From assembly GCF_014648635.1 (NCBI RefSeq), contig NZ_BMRM01000004.1:62001-126000 (forward strand): DNA of 64,000 bases, in the 5' to 3' direction. Of this stretch, positions 18,358 to 27,646 are shown piece after piece. Numbering within the stretch: position 1 is the stretch's first letter; the number at the start of each line of letters is the position of its first letter. The translations under genes were made by a program, and so were the position numbers. The stretch comes from Streptomyces cinerochromogenes. GTDB lineage: Bacteria; Actinomycetota; Actinomycetes; Streptomycetales; Streptomycetaceae. The notes beneath the pieces are model-generated. The model saw only the letters and a program-made list of their open reading frames with translations, had not been told where the DNA came from and did no database searches.

Positions 18358-19335
18358 ATGCCGCAACGATCCTCTCACCGTGTCGTGCTGGTGGTCGACG
18401 ACAACTCCAACCCCTTCGAGATGAGCTGCGCCATCGAGGTCTTCGGGCTCGCACGGCCCGAACTCGGACGCGAGCTGTACGACTTCCGGCTGTGCGCGGC
18501 CGAACCGGAGACCCGCATGCGGGACGGCTTCTTCACCCTCACCGGGGTCGCCGGGCTGGAGGCCGCCGAGTCCGCCGACACGCTGATCGTGCCGAACCGG
18601 CCCGACACCGAGGCCCCGCGCGCGGAACGCGTCCTGGACGTCATCCGGCGGGCACACGCGCGTGGCGCCCGGCTCGTCGGCTTCTGCTCGGGCGCGTTCA
18701 CCCTCGCCGAGGCCGGGCTGCTGGACGGACGCCGGGCGGCCTGCCACTGGATGTGGGCGGACGCCTTCCGGGCCCGCTTCCCGCGGGTGCGCCTGGAGGC
18801 GGACGTGCTCTTCGTGGACGACGGCGACATCCTCACCGCCTCCGGCAGCGCCTCCGCGCTCGACCTCGGTCTGCACCTCGTGCGCCGCGACCACGGCGTG
18901 GAGATCGCCAACCACGTCTCCCGGCGGCTCGTCTTCGCCGCGCACCGGGACGGCGGGCAACGCCAGTTCGTGGAGCGGCCGGTGCCCGCGGTGCCCGACG
19001 AGTCGCTCGGCCCGCTGCTGGCCTGGGCGCAGGAACGGCTGGGCGAACCGCTGACCGTCGCGGACCTCGCCGCGCGCGCGGCCGTCTCCCCCGCCACCCT
19101 GCACCGCCGCTTCCGCAGCCAGCTGGGGACGACTCCGCTGGCCTGGCTCACCGGGGAACGCGTGGCGCTGGCGTGCCGGCTGATCGAACGGGGCGAGGAG
19201 CGGCTGGACGTCGTGGCGGCGCGCAGCGGCCTGGGCACGGCGGCCAACCTGCGGGCCCGGCTGCGGCGCGAGACGGGGCTGAGCCCGTCGGCGTACCGCC
19301 GCCGGTTCGGCGCGGGACTCGCGGGACTCCTCTGA
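18358..19335 (+). CDS. GlxA-family regulator (DJ-1/PfpI domain plus AraC HTH)
   Basis: A 325-residue transcription factor: an N-terminal class I glutamine amidotransferase-like (DJ-1/PfpI) domain (about 10-175) with the nucleophile-elbow cysteine in VGFCSGAFTLAEAG, and a C-terminal AraC-type double helix-turn-helix (about 220-320) with AARAAVSPATLHRRFRSQLG. Such proteins sense small metabolites. The divergent cupin gene 51 bp away is the most likely target. Confidence 0.92.
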   Translation: MPQRSSHRVVLVVDDNSNPFEMSCAIEVFGLARPELGRELYDFRLCAAEPETRMRDGFFTLTGVAGLEAAESADTLIVPNRPDTEAPRAERVLDVIRRAHARGARLVGFCSGAFTLAEAGLLDGRRAACHWMWADAFRARFPRVRLEADVLFVDDGDILTASGSASALDLGLHLVRRDHGVEIANHVSRRLVFAAHRDGGQRQFVERPVPAVPDESLGPLLAWAQERLGEPLTVADLAARAAVSPATLHRRFRSQLGTTPLAWLTGERVALACRLIERGEERLDVVAARSGLGTAANLRARLRRETGLSPSAYRRRFGAGLAGLL

Positions 19336-19377
19336 CGGCTCCGTGACGATCCCCCGGTGCCGGGGAAGCGTCACCGT

Positions 19378-19872
19378 ATGAGATTCCTCGTACGCGACCG
19401 GATCCTCGGCATCGGTGACGACTGGTGGATCGAGGACGAACACGGCCGGAAGGTGTTCCTCGTCGACGGCAAGGCGATGCGGCTGCGCGACACCTTCGAG
19501 CTGAAGGACACCCAGGGACGGGTCCTCATCGACATCCACCAGAAGATGCTCGCCCTGCGCGACACCATGGTGATCGAACGGGACGGCGAGGCCCTGGCCC
19601 GGATCCGCCGCAAACGGCTGTCCCTGCTGCGCAACCACTACCGGGTCTCGCTGGTGGACGGCACCGAACTGGACGTCAGCGGCAAGATCCTGGACCGGGA
19701 GTTCGCCGTCGAGTACGACGGCGAACTCCTCGCGGTGATCTCCCGCCGCTGGCTGAGCGTCCGCGACACCTACGGCGTCGACGTCGTACGGGAGGACGCC
19801 GACCCGGCGCTGCTGATCGCCGTGGCGGTGTGCGTGATCCACCTCGCCGAGAAGGAGGGGGAGGAGGACTGA
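19378..19872 (+). CDS. LURP-one-related family protein
   Basis: A 164-residue protein of the LOR/tubby-like beta-barrel family: MRFLVRDRILGIGDDWWIED, then repeated beta-hairpin units such as RDTFELKDTQGRVLIDIHQK. The fold resembles phospholipid scramblases and tubby proteins; bacterial function is unknown. The last helix is hydrophobic (PALLIAVAVCVIHLAEK). It follows the GlxA-type gene after a 42-bp gap, possibly in one transcript. Confidence 0.85.
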   Translation: MRFLVRDRILGIGDDWWIEDEHGRKVFLVDGKAMRLRDTFELKDTQGRVLIDIHQKMLALRDTMVIERDGEALARIRRKRLSLLRNHYRVSLVDGTELDVSGKILDREFAVEYDGELLAVISRRWLSVRDTYGVDVVREDADPALLIAVAVCVIHLAEKEGEED

Positions 19873-19944
19873 CCGCGCCGGGAGGAAGGAGGGAGAGGGC
19901 CGACCCCGCGGGACTGACCCCGCAGGGGGAGAGGGCCGACCCCG

Positions 19945-20760
19945 CTACCGCGGCCGGTCCAGGCCGAGGACCCGGTCCTTCAGCGCGGGGAACTGCTCGC
20001 GGGTCGCGGCCACCTTCGCCGGGTCGAGGTCGACCGTGAGGACCTCTTCTCCGGGGCCGGCCTCGGCGAGCACCTCGCCCCACGGATCCACCACGATCGA
20101 GTGACCCGCCTGCGGAACCCCGGCGTGGGTCCCGGCCGTTCCACAGGCGAGCACGAACGCCTGGTTCTCCACCGCCCGCGCCTGAGCCAGCAGCGTCCAG
20201 TGCGCGCGTCGCCGCTCGGGCCAGCCCGCCGGGATCACCAGCGTCTCGGCGCCGGCGTCGACCAGTCCACGGAAGAGCTCGGGGAAACGGAGGTCGTAGC
20301 AGGTGGCCACGCCGAGCGTGGTCCCGGGCAGCCGGACCGTCACCAGGTCCCGGCCCGCGCCCATCAGCACGGCCTCGCCCTTGTCGAAGCCGAAGCGGTG
20401 GATCTTGCGGTAGACCGCGGCCAGTTCACCGGAGGGGGAGAAGACGAGGGACGTGTTGTAGAGGGTGCCGTCGCCCGCGGCGGAGCCGCTGCCGGATGCA
20501 GCGCGTTCGGGGATGGAGCCGGCGTGCAGCCACACGCCCGCGTCGCTCGCCGCCTTGGCCATCGTCTCGTACGTCGGCCCTTCGAGCGGCTCGGCCTCCC
20601 GGCCGAACTCCTCGTAGGCGAAGGCGCCGGTGGTCCACAGTTCGGGCAGGACGACGAGGTCGGCCCCGCTCTGTTCCCGCACCAGCGCGGCCACCCGCCG
20701 CCGCCGGGAGTCGACCGGTTCGCCCTCGTCCACGGCGATCTGGATCAGCGAAGCGCGCAC
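19945..20760 (-). CDS. Carbon-nitrogen hydrolase (nitrilase superfamily, Nit2/omega-amidase-like)
   Basis: A 271-residue hydrolase with the complete catalytic triad: E40 in VVLPELW, K119 in YRKIHRF and C154 in GVATCYDLRFPE. The R-F-P-E context and the length fit the amidase branch that includes Nit2/omega-amidase, which hydrolyses alpha-ketoglutaramate, but substrate is not certain. The GTG at 20760 gives MRASLIQIAVDEGEPV, the usual N-terminus; a longer frame start at 20811 adds residues without family similarity. Confidence 0.88.
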   Translation of the reverse strand: MRASLIQIAVDEGEPVDSRRRRVAALVREQSGADLVVLPELWTTGAFAYEEFGREAEPLEGPTYETMAKAASDAGVWLHAGSIPERAASGSGSAAGDGTLYNTSLVFSPSGELAAVYRKIHRFGFDKGEAVLMGAGRDLVTVRLPGTTLGVATCYDLRFPELFRGLVDAGAETLVIPAGWPERRRAHWTLLAQARAVENQAFVLACGTAGTHAGVPQAGHSIVVDPWGEVLAEAGPGEEVLTVDLDPAKVAATREQFPALKDRVLGLDRPR

Positions 20761-20939
20761 ACTACCACCGTCCTGGCATTCGAGTCGTCCACACAGGCCT
20801 ACGATCGTCACACGAAAGCACTGCCGGGGTGCCTTTCAGCAGCGTAACTTAGCTCCCCAAGACACCCGCGAAGTGCAACCGCCCGCTGGCACCGCCGCCG
20901 CAACCTGCCCGTGTACCGACCGCCGAGGGGTCCCGTTCC

Positions 20940-21764
20940 GTGAGTCTGCATCCCACCCTCCAGCCCTACGCCGACGCCTGGACGCACTCCATCGAAGCGA
21001 TATCCGAGATGGTGCAGTCGCTCGTCGAGGGCGAGTGGAACCGGCGGACCCCCTGCCCCGGCTGGTCGGTGCGGGACGTCGTGTCCCACGTCATCGGCCT
21101 GGACTGCGAGATGCTCGGCGATCCGCGCCCCATCCACTCCCTGCCGCGCGACCTCTTCCACGTCACCACCGAGCACCAGCGCTACATGGAGATGCAGGTC
21201 GACGTCCGCCGCCACCACACGGCGCCGGAGATGACGGCCGAGCTGGAGTACACGGTCATCCGCCGCAACCGCCAGCTGCGCGGCGAGTCCCGTGACCCGG
21301 GCACCCTGGTGCGCGGCCCCCTGGGCACCGAGATCACCCTGGAACAGGCCTACCGCGCCCGGGCCTTCGACGTGTGGGTGCACGAGCAGGACCTGCGCAC
21401 GGCCCTGGGCCGCCCCGGCAACCTGGACTCGCCGGGCGCGTACGTCACGCGGGACGTGCTGCTGGAGGCGCTGCCCAAGGTCGTGGCGCACGACGCGAAC
21501 GCCCCGCGCAGCTCGGCGATCGTGTTCGACGTGCACGGCCCGGTGGAGTTCCTGCGCACGGTCCGCGTCGACATCCAGGGCCGCGGCACCGTGGAGACCG
21601 CCCCCGCCCTCGGCCCCGCCGCCACCCTCACCCTCGACTGGGAGACCTACGTCCGCCTGGCCTGCGGCCGCGTCACCCCGGAGGCGGTGACGGACCGGGT
21701 GAAGACGGAGGGCGACCAGGACCTGGCGACGGAGATCCTGCGCCACTTCGCGGTGACGCCGTAA
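20940..21764 (+). CDS. Maleylpyruvate isomerase family mycothiol-dependent protein
   Basis: A 274-residue protein with an N-terminal DinB-like four-helix metal-binding domain (WNRRTPCPGWSVRDVVSHVIG, histidine ligands also at DVRRHH and DVWVHEQD) and a C-terminal SCP2-like sterol-carrier fold (about 185-270). Related enzymes use mycothiol, the actinobacterial thiol, as cofactor. The real substrate is unknown, and many paralogues occur in Streptomyces. GTG start. Confidence 0.85.
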   Translation: MSLHPTLQPYADAWTHSIEAISEMVQSLVEGEWNRRTPCPGWSVRDVVSHVIGLDCEMLGDPRPIHSLPRDLFHVTTEHQRYMEMQVDVRRHHTAPEMTAELEYTVIRRNRQLRGESRDPGTLVRGPLGTEITLEQAYRARAFDVWVHEQDLRTALGRPGNLDSPGAYVTRDVLLEALPKVVAHDANAPRSSAIVFDVHGPVEFLRTVRVDIQGRGTVETAPALGPAATLTLDWETYVRLACGRVTPEAVTDRVKTEGDQDLATEILRHFAVTP

Positions 21765-21786
21765 GACGCGGCTGCGGGCGGCCGCG

Positions 21787-21820
21787 CCTCCCCCGGCTCC
21801 GCGAGCGGGGGTACCCCCAA
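21787..21820. repeat. Intergenic C5/G5 palindromic element
   Basis: A cytosine-rich arm, a GCTC/GAGC stem, then GGGGGTACCCCC, of the kind I recall as a frequent dispersed intergenic repeat in Streptomyces. It may serve as a bidirectional terminator between the converging flanking genes. Confidence 0.5.
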
Positions 21821-21865
21821 GCGGCACGGGCGGGCGCGGCGGCACCCTGCCGGCGCCGGTAGGCG

Positions 21866-21875
21866 CCCCCCCCCC
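21866..21875. repeat. Homopolymeric C10 tract
   Basis: Ten consecutive cytosines lie in the noncoding gap between converging genes. The tract is prone to length errors in sequencing and to slippage. Confidence 0.9.
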
Positions 21876-21891
21876 GCCCGGCACAGGGCAC

Positions 21892-23199
21892 CTATGCGGG
21901 GACGTGCACCGTCTCCACCCGGCTGGCCACCAACCGCTCCCGCTCCCGCCGGGCCGCCCGCCCCCGCAGCCGCAGGATCTGGCTGACCCCGAGCGCCTGC
22001 AGCACGAACACGGCGCTGAACGCCACGGTGTAGTCGTCCCCGGTCGCGTCCAGCAGCACGCCGATCGCGAACAGCGTCGTCATGGAGGCGATGAAACCGC
22101 CCATGTTGGTGATGCCGGACGCGGTCCCCTGCCGCTCCGGCGGGTTGGCCGGCCGGGCGAAGTCGAAGCCGATCATCGAGGCCGGTCCGCACGCGCCGAG
22201 CACCGTGCACAGCACCAGCAGGAGCCACGTCGGCGCATGGTCACCGGGGTAGGCGAGGGTGGCCGCCCACAGCAGCGCGGTGGCGCTCACCGTGCCCAGC
22301 GCCAGCGGCAGCCGCGCCGCGTGGTGCCGGGCGACGATCTGGCCGTAGACCAGGCCGACCACCATGTTGGACAGGACGACGAGGGTGAGCAGCTCACCGG
22401 CCGCGGCGCGGCTGAGGCCCTGCGCCTCGACGAGGAACGGCAGGCCCCACAGCAGCAGGAACACCATCGCCGGGAACTGGGTGGTGAAGTGCACCCACAG
22501 GCCCAGCCGGGTGCCCGGCTCCCGCCAGGCAGCGGCGATCTGCCGGCGGACGTAGGCCGCGCCCTGGTGCGGGGACGGCTCCGGTTCCTGGCCCTCGGGG
22601 TGGTCCTTCAGGAACAGCAGGGTCAGGACCAGGACGACCGCGCCCGCCAGCGCGCTGCCCGCGAACGCCGGGGTCCAGCCGATGCCGTGCAGCAGCCGGG
22701 ACAGGACCAGGGTGGAGACCAGGTTGCCCGCCATGCCGACCAGTCCCGCGAGCTGCGCGACCATCGGGCCGCGCCGGGCCGGGAACCAGCGGGTGCCGAG
22801 CCGCAGCACGCTGATGAAGGTCATCGCGTCGCCGCAGCCCAGCAGGGCGCGGGAGGCGAGCGCGGTGCCGTACGAGGGGGAGAAGGCGAAGCCCAGCTGC
22901 CCCGCGGTGAACAGGACCGCTCCGATGCTCAGCACCCTCTTGGTGCCGAGGCGGTCGACCAGCAGGCCGACGGGTATCTGCATGCCCGCGTAGACCAGCA
23001 GCTGGAGTATGGAGAAGGTGGACAGGGCGGAGGCGCCCACGTGGAAGCGGTCGGCCGCGTCGAGGCCGGCCACGCCCAGGGACGTACGGAAGATGACGGC
23101 GACGAAGTAGACGGCCACGCCTATGGACCACACGGCGACGGCCCGGCGGCCGCCCGGTGGATCACCCGGAAGAGTGGCGTTGCGCATCGCGCCGCTCAT
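21892..23199 (-). CDS. Major facilitator superfamily transporter
   Basis: A 435-residue protein with about 12 hydrophobic segments and the MFS loop motif between TM2 and TM3 (GLLVDRLGTKRVLSIG). The closest pattern is the anion:cation/hexuronate-like or nitrate-type MFS groups; substrate unknown. Its ATG overlaps the stop codon of the upstream GntR gene by 4 nt (ATGA), so the two form one translationally coupled operon and the transporter is probably under direct control of that regulator. Confidence 0.9.
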   Translation of the reverse strand: MSGAMRNATLPGDPPGGRRAVAVWSIGVAVYFVAVIFRTSLGVAGLDAADRFHVGASALSTFSILQLLVYAGMQIPVGLLVDRLGTKRVLSIGAVLFTAGQLGFAFSPSYGTALASRALLGCGDAMTFISVLRLGTRWFPARRGPMVAQLAGLVGMAGNLVSTLVLSRLLHGIGWTPAFAGSALAGAVVLVLTLLFLKDHPEGQEPEPSPHQGAAYVRRQIAAAWREPGTRLGLWVHFTTQFPAMVFLLLWGLPFLVEAQGLSRAAAGELLTLVVLSNMVVGLVYGQIVARHHAARLPLALGTVSATALLWAATLAYPGDHAPTWLLLVLCTVLGACGPASMIGFDFARPANPPERQGTASGITNMGGFIASMTTLFAIGVLLDATGDDYTVAFSAVFVLQALGVSQILRLRGRAARRERERLVASRVETVHVPA

Positions 23200-23870
23200 C
23201 GGACCTCACCCCGGGCGAGGTGCGAGAACCAGCTCACGTGCCGGTGCACGACGGCGACGGCCGCCTCCGCGTCCCCGGCGCGCAGCGCGTTCAGGATCTC
23301 CTCGTGCTCGGCGAGCGTCTTGGCGATCCGGTCGGGGTGGGAGTGCATGACGGCCACACCCATCCGCAGCTGGCGGTCGCGCAGCTGGTCGTAGAGCCGG
23401 GAGAGGATCTCGTTGCCCCCGCTGCGCACGATCTCGGCGTGGAAGCAGCGGTCGGTGACCGCGGCGGCGGCCAGATCACCGGCGGCGGCCTGCGCCTTCT
23501 GCTGCTCCAGCAGCTCGGTCAGCCGCTCCAGCAGGCCGGGTGGGGCGGGCACGGCCTTGCGGGCCGCGTGCTCCTCCACCAGCAGCCGGGTCTCCACCAC
23601 GTCGGCGATCTCCTGCGCGGAGACCGGCAGGACGAGGGCGCCCTTCTTCGGGTAGAGCCGGATGAGCCCCTCGGCCTCCAGTCGCAGCAGCGCCTCCCGG
23701 ACGGGGGTGCGCGAGACACCGACGGCCTCGGCCAGCTCACCCTCGGTGAGCAGGGTGCCGCCCTCGTAGCGGCGGTCGAGTACGCCCTGCTTGACGTGGG
23801 TGTACACGCGGTCGGCGGCGGGTGGCTGCTTGAGGGACTGCGGGGCGGGCTGCTCGACGGCCGTGTTCAT
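23196..23870 (-). CDS. GntR family regulator, FadR/FCD type
   Basis: A 224-residue regulator: winged HTH at about 20-80 (LTEGELAEAVGVSRTPVREALLRLEAEGLI) and a C-terminal all-helical FCD domain (about 90-215) with a D-x-x-x-H...H metal/ligand pattern (DRCFHAEIV, AEHEEILNAL). FCD regulators usually bind organic acids, and the coupled MFS gene suggests control of uptake of such a compound. The ATG at 23870 is taken in place of an upstream start, since it gives the family-like short N-terminus. Confidence 0.9.
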   Translation of the reverse strand: MNTAVEQPAPQSLKQPPAADRVYTHVKQGVLDRRYEGGTLLTEGELAEAVGVSRTPVREALLRLEAEGLIRLYPKKGALVLPVSAQEIADVVETRLLVEEHAARKAVPAPPGLLERLTELLEQQKAQAAAGDLAAAAVTDRCFHAEIVRSGGNEILSRLYDQLRDRQLRMGVAVMHSHPDRIAKTLAEHEEILNALRAGDAEAAVAVVHRHVSWFSHLARGEVR

Positions 23871-24060
23871 GCCCACAGCATAGATACAACGCGTACACAA
23901 GGGCGGCACCGTCCATGATGCGGACGGGAGGACCCCCTCCCGCAGCAGCCGTACAACCTTCTGTGCTACTTACGTGTCACACATGCGCGGCCCCCCTCCC
24001 CCATGCCACCTCAACTCGGCCGCGCTTCAGGGGCATTCAAGACATTAGAGGTACATCACT

Positions 24061-24966
24061 TTGATTACCGGCATTAAGGGCATCCGCTTCCGCAGCGTCG
24101 CCGTCGTCGCCGTCACCTCCGGCGCGCTGCTCACCACCGGTGCCCTCACCGCAGCGCCCGCCCAGGCCGTCACCGCGCCCTCGATCGTGGCCAAGGGCGG
24201 GTACGTGATGAACAACTCGAACGCCAAGACGCTGTACACGAAGGCAGCGGACACCAGGCGTTCCACCGGATCCACCACCAAGATCATGACCGCCAAGGTC
24301 GTGCTCGCCCAGTCGAACCTCAACCTCGACGCCAAGGTCACGATCCAGAAGGCGTACAGCGACTACATCGTCGACAACGACTACGCCTCGAACGCCGGGC
24401 TGATCGTCGGCGACAAGGTCACCGTCCGTCAGCTGCTGTACGGGCTGATGCTGCCCTCCGGCTGCGACGCGGCGTACGCGCTCGCCGACAAGTTCGGCTC
24501 GGGCTCGACCCGGGCGGCGCGCGTGAAGTCGTTCATCGGCAAGATGAACACCACGGCGAAGAACCTGGGCCTGAAGAACACGCACTTCGACTCGTTCGAC
24601 GGCATCGGCCACGGCGCCAACTACTCGACCCCGCGCGACCTGACGAAACTCGCCAGCAGCGCGATGAAGAACTCCACGTTCCGCACGATCGTCAAGACCA
24701 AGGCGTACACCGCGAAGACGATCACCAAGTCGGGCAGCCCCCGCACGATGAAGACGTGGAAGAACACCAACGGGCTCCTCAGCAGCTACAGCGGCACCAT
24801 CGGCGTGAAGACCGGCTCCGGCCCGGAAGCCAAGTACTGCCTGGTCTTCGCCGCGACCCGGAACGGCAAGACGGTCATCGGCACCGTCCTCGCCTCCACG
24901 TCCATCGCCCAGCGTGAGACGGACGCGAAGAAGCTCCTCAACTACGGCTTCGCCAAGCTCGGCTGA
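24061..24966 (+). CDS. S11 D-alanyl-D-alanine carboxypeptidase/transpeptidase, K15-like
   Basis: A 301-residue penicillin-recognising serine peptidase acting on peptidoglycan stem peptides outside the membrane. The signal peptide ends near PAQA (residue 36). Active-site motifs: S71-T-T-K74, S133-G-C135 and K250-T-G252. The SGC in place of the usual S-x-N, and the overall sequence, match the Streptomyces K15 DD-transpeptidase as I remember it. Translation starts at TTG with AGAGG upstream. There is no C-terminal membrane anchor, so it should be released or wall-associated. Monocistronic. Confidence 0.95.
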   Translation: MITGIKGIRFRSVAVVAVTSGALLTTGALTAAPAQAVTAPSIVAKGGYVMNNSNAKTLYTKAADTRRSTGSTTKIMTAKVVLAQSNLNLDAKVTIQKAYSDYIVDNDYASNAGLIVGDKVTVRQLLYGLMLPSGCDAAYALADKFGSGSTRAARVKSFIGKMNTTAKNLGLKNTHFDSFDGIGHGANYSTPRDLTKLASSAMKNSTFRTIVKTKAYTAKTITKSGSPRTMKTWKNTNGLLSSYSGTIGVKTGSGPEAKYCLVFAATRNGKTVIGTVLASTSIAQRETDAKKLLNYGFAKLG

Positions 24967-24982
24967 CACCACGCCGCACACC

Positions 24983-25011
24983 AGGGCCCGTCGCGTACAG
25001 CGGCGGGCCCT
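24983..25011 (+). terminator. Stem-loop terminator of the DD-peptidase gene
   Basis: A 12-bp inverted repeat with one G-T pair (24983-24994 with 25000-25011) and a 5-nt loop begins 17 bp after the stop codon. Confidence 0.8.
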
Positions 25012-25223
25012 TCGTGCAGCGCGCACGCGGCCGGGCTGGGGCCGATGTGCGCCCAGGGGAGGACGACAGCTGCGCGTCACCGCGTACGGCGGGCGCACCC
25101 AGCACACAACGGATGTGCCGTGCGAGGGAATTGGCGCACTTCCCCCGCAATCGTGAACACCAATCCTTTCCGCTGGCATATTCCCTTTCCTCCGCTCTAC
25201 GTTCCGCGGCGGAGGTGGTTCAC

Positions 25224-26159
25224 ATGAACGAACCCAGGAAACGGTCCGAGCCCGCCGGACAGCACAACGCGATCGACGTCAGCGACTTCGTGTACGCGGC
25301 CACCGGAGCCCGCGTCCGCCGGCTGACCATGCCGGACGGGAGCCATTGGTTCCCGGCGGTGGATGTGTGCAAGGAACTCGGGCACAGCAACTCTCGTCAG
25401 GCTCTCGCCGATCACGTTCCCGAAGAGCACCGAGAGATTCTCGAGACCGTAACCGGAGCTTACGGTCTCAGCATTCCCGCAGGTAGGGAGTGGCGTCGAG
25501 ACCTGAACGTCATCTCTCTGCAGGGTCTCATCCTGCTCGTCAACGCCTGCACGAAGCCCGCCTGCGTCCCGTTCAGACTCTGGGTCGCCGAAGTCATCGA
25601 GACCGTGCAGCGGGAGGGTTCCTACACTCTCGAAGAGGCCGAGGTGCAGCCGGCCGAACCGGGCGCGCCCATCGCGTACGCCATGCCCGAACAGGTCGCG
25701 GAAGCCATCGTGCGGCTTGAGTCGCACAACCTTCAGATGGACGAACAGCTGGCGAGCGGGCAGCGTGAACTGATCGAGCTGCAGAGGGCCACCCTCGCGG
25801 TGCAACAGGCCATGGTACGGGCCGTGGAACGCATCGCGGACCGGTTCGACGCCCTCCTCCTCGCGCCTCCGGTGCCTGGACGTCAGCCGGCGGCGCCGCC
25901 CACCACGGAGTCCGTTATCGCCGACTGGCGGCAGCGGTTGTCCGTGACCGAGGACGTGTGGACCGTGGCCGTGGTCATCGCCCCGATCCTCGTCGAGCAG
26001 GGTGAGCTGCGCGACCCGCTGGAGGTCATCGCGGCCCGTACCGGGCTGTCGGTGCACCGTGTGAATGAATGCCTCCGCCTGCTGCGCAAGCACGCCTGCA
26101 TCCGCTCGCAGGGCGGGGCGAAGGACGGGGCTCCGGTGTACGTACTCAACTGCAAGTAG
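25224..26159 (+). CDS. BRO-N domain (prophage antirepressor-like) protein
   Basis: A 311-residue DNA-binding-type protein: the N-terminal BRO/antirepressor domain (about 20-120) reads SHWFPAVDVCKELGHSNSRQALADHV and later LNVISLQGLILLVNACTKP; a helical middle (about 140-210); and a C-terminal winged-helix-like region (about 235-311). BRO-N proteins are typical of phages, but no integrase, capsid or repressor gene is near. A stand-alone regulator of phage origin is the best reading. GGAGG precedes the ATG. The codon mix seems slightly less GC-biased than in neighbouring genes. Confidence 0.75.
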   Translation: MNEPRKRSEPAGQHNAIDVSDFVYAATGARVRRLTMPDGSHWFPAVDVCKELGHSNSRQALADHVPEEHREILETVTGAYGLSIPAGREWRRDLNVISLQGLILLVNACTKPACVPFRLWVAEVIETVQREGSYTLEEAEVQPAEPGAPIAYAMPEQVAEAIVRLESHNLQMDEQLASGQRELIELQRATLAVQQAMVRAVERIADRFDALLLAPPVPGRQPAAPPTTESVIADWRQRLSVTEDVWTVAVVIAPILVEQGELRDPLEVIAARTGLSVHRVNECLRLLRKHACIRSQGGAKDGAPVYVLNCK

Positions 26160-26172
26160 AAGAGAAAAGAGA

Positions 26173-26207
26173 GGGGGCGGTCGCAAGCGGAAGTTGCGGC
26201 CGCCCCC
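26173..26207. terminator. Bidirectional terminator
   Basis: A 14-bp inverted repeat with one wobble (26173-26186 with 26194-26207) and a 7-nt loop lies between the BRO-N gene and the converging bkd operon. Confidence 0.85.
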
Positions 26208-26241
26208 TTCGGTCTCAGACGTTACCCGCCGAGACGGGCAC

Positions 26242-27636
26242 TCACGCCCAGGTGATCAACCTCTTCGGCTGTTCCAGGATCGCCGCGATATCCGCGAGGA
26301 CCTTCGAGCCCAGTTCGCCGTCGACCAGGCGGTGGTCGAAGCTCAGGGCGAGGGTGGTGACCTGGCGCGGCTTCACCTTGCCCTTGTGGACCCACGGCTG
26401 GAGCTTGATCGCGCCGACCGCGAGGATCGCCGACTCGCCGGGGTTGAGGATCGGGGTGCCCGTGTCGACGCCGAAGACGCCGACGTTGGTGATGGTCACC
26501 GTGCCGCCCTGCATCGCCGCGGGCGAGGTCTTGCCCTCGCGGGCCGTCGACACCAGCTCGCCCAGCGCCTCCGCCAGCTGCGGGAGCGTCTTGTCCTGCG
26601 CGTCCTTGATGTTCGGGACGATCAGGCCGCGCGGGGTGGCCGCCGCGATGCCCAGGTTGACGTAGTGCTTGAGCACGATCTCCTGGTTGGCCTCGTCCCA
26701 GGACGCGTTGATCTCCGGGTTGCGCTTGATGGCGACCAGCAGGGCCTTGGCGATCAGCAGGAGCGGGTTGACCCGCAGGCCCTGCATCTCCTTGTCCTGC
26801 TTCAGCTCCTCGACCAGCTTCATCGTGCGGGTCACGTCCACCGTCACGAACTCCGTGACGTGCGGGGCCGTGAACGCCGAGCCGACCATGGCCGCCGCCG
26901 TGGCCTTGCGGACGCCCTTGACCGGGATCCGGGTCTCGCGGCCGGTGTCGTACGACGCCGCGGGAGCCGGGGCCGCGGGGGCGGCCGGGGCCGTCGCGAC
27001 CGGGGCCGCCGGTTCGGCCGTCCGCGGTGTGGCCGCCGCGTGGACGTCCTCGCGGGTGATGACGCCGTCCGGGCCGGACGGGGTGATCGCGGCCAGGTCG
27101 ACGCCCAGGTCCTTGGCCAGCTTGCGCACCGGGGGCTTGGCCAGCGGCCGCGGCTTCTCGGCGACCGCGCCGGCGTGGCCGTTCAGCTCCGCCTGGATCG
27201 CCTGCGCCGGTGCCGGGACGGTCACCTCGGGGCCCTTGCGCGGGCGGCGCTTGGTGGAGGACGTCGCCACGCCGTAGCCGACGAGGACCGGCTTCCGGCC
27301 CTCCGGCTGGGGCTCGGGCTCGGGCTCCTCGGCCGCCGGCTCGGTCCGCTCGGCGGGGGCCTCCGGCGCGGCACCGCCGGCCACGGCCACCGCGATGATG
27401 GGCGTGCCCACGTCGACCGTGGTGCCCTCGGGGAAGTGCAGCTCGCGGACCACGCCGTCGTAGGGGATGGGCAGTTCGACGGCCGCCTTCGCCGTCTCCA
27501 CCTCGCAGACCACCTGGCCGTCCGTCACCGTGTCGCCCGGCTGGACGTACCACTTGAGGATCTCGGCCTCGGTGAGTCCCTCGCCCACGTCGGGCATCTT
27601 GAACTCGCGCACGGACGCTTCCGTCATCGTCGTCAC
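26242..27636 (-). CDS. bkdC: Branched-chain 2-oxo acid dehydrogenase E2 (dihydrolipoamide acyltransferase), copy 1
   Basis: The E2 core of the BCDH complex transfers acyl groups from E1 to CoA. Of 464 residues: a lipoyl domain (about 10-85) with the lipoylated lysine in VETAKAAVE, an Ala/Pro/Glu-rich linker, a peripheral-subunit-binding domain (RKLAKDLGVDLAAITPSG, about 170-205), a second linker, and the catalytic domain ending in FDHRLVDGELG with the His/Asp pair. It is the last gene of an E1alpha-E1beta-E2 operon, 10 nt after E1beta. No E3 gene is present, so the shared dihydrolipoamide dehydrogenase must be elsewhere. Confidence 0.95.
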   Translation of the reverse strand: MTTMTEASVREFKMPDVGEGLTEAEILKWYVQPGDTVTDGQVVCEVETAKAAVELPIPYDGVVRELHFPEGTTVDVGTPIIAVAVAGGAAPEAPAERTEPAAEEPEPEPQPEGRKPVLVGYGVATSSTKRRPRKGPEVTVPAPAQAIQAELNGHAGAVAEKPRPLAKPPVRKLAKDLGVDLAAITPSGPDGVITREDVHAAATPRTAEPAAPVATAPAAPAAPAPAASYDTGRETRIPVKGVRKATAAAMVGSAFTAPHVTEFVTVDVTRTMKLVEELKQDKEMQGLRVNPLLLIAKALLVAIKRNPEINASWDEANQEIVLKHYVNLGIAAATPRGLIVPNIKDAQDKTLPQLAEALGELVSTAREGKTSPAAMQGGTVTITNVGVFGVDTGTPILNPGESAILAVGAIKLQPWVHKGKVKPRQVTTLALSFDHRLVDGELGSKVLADIAAILEQPKRLITWA

Positions 27637-27646
27637 GGCCCTCTCC

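Noticed and set aside
25224..26159. Prophage
   Set aside because: There is only one BRO-N gene; no integrase, att repeats, terminase or structural genes lie within reach.
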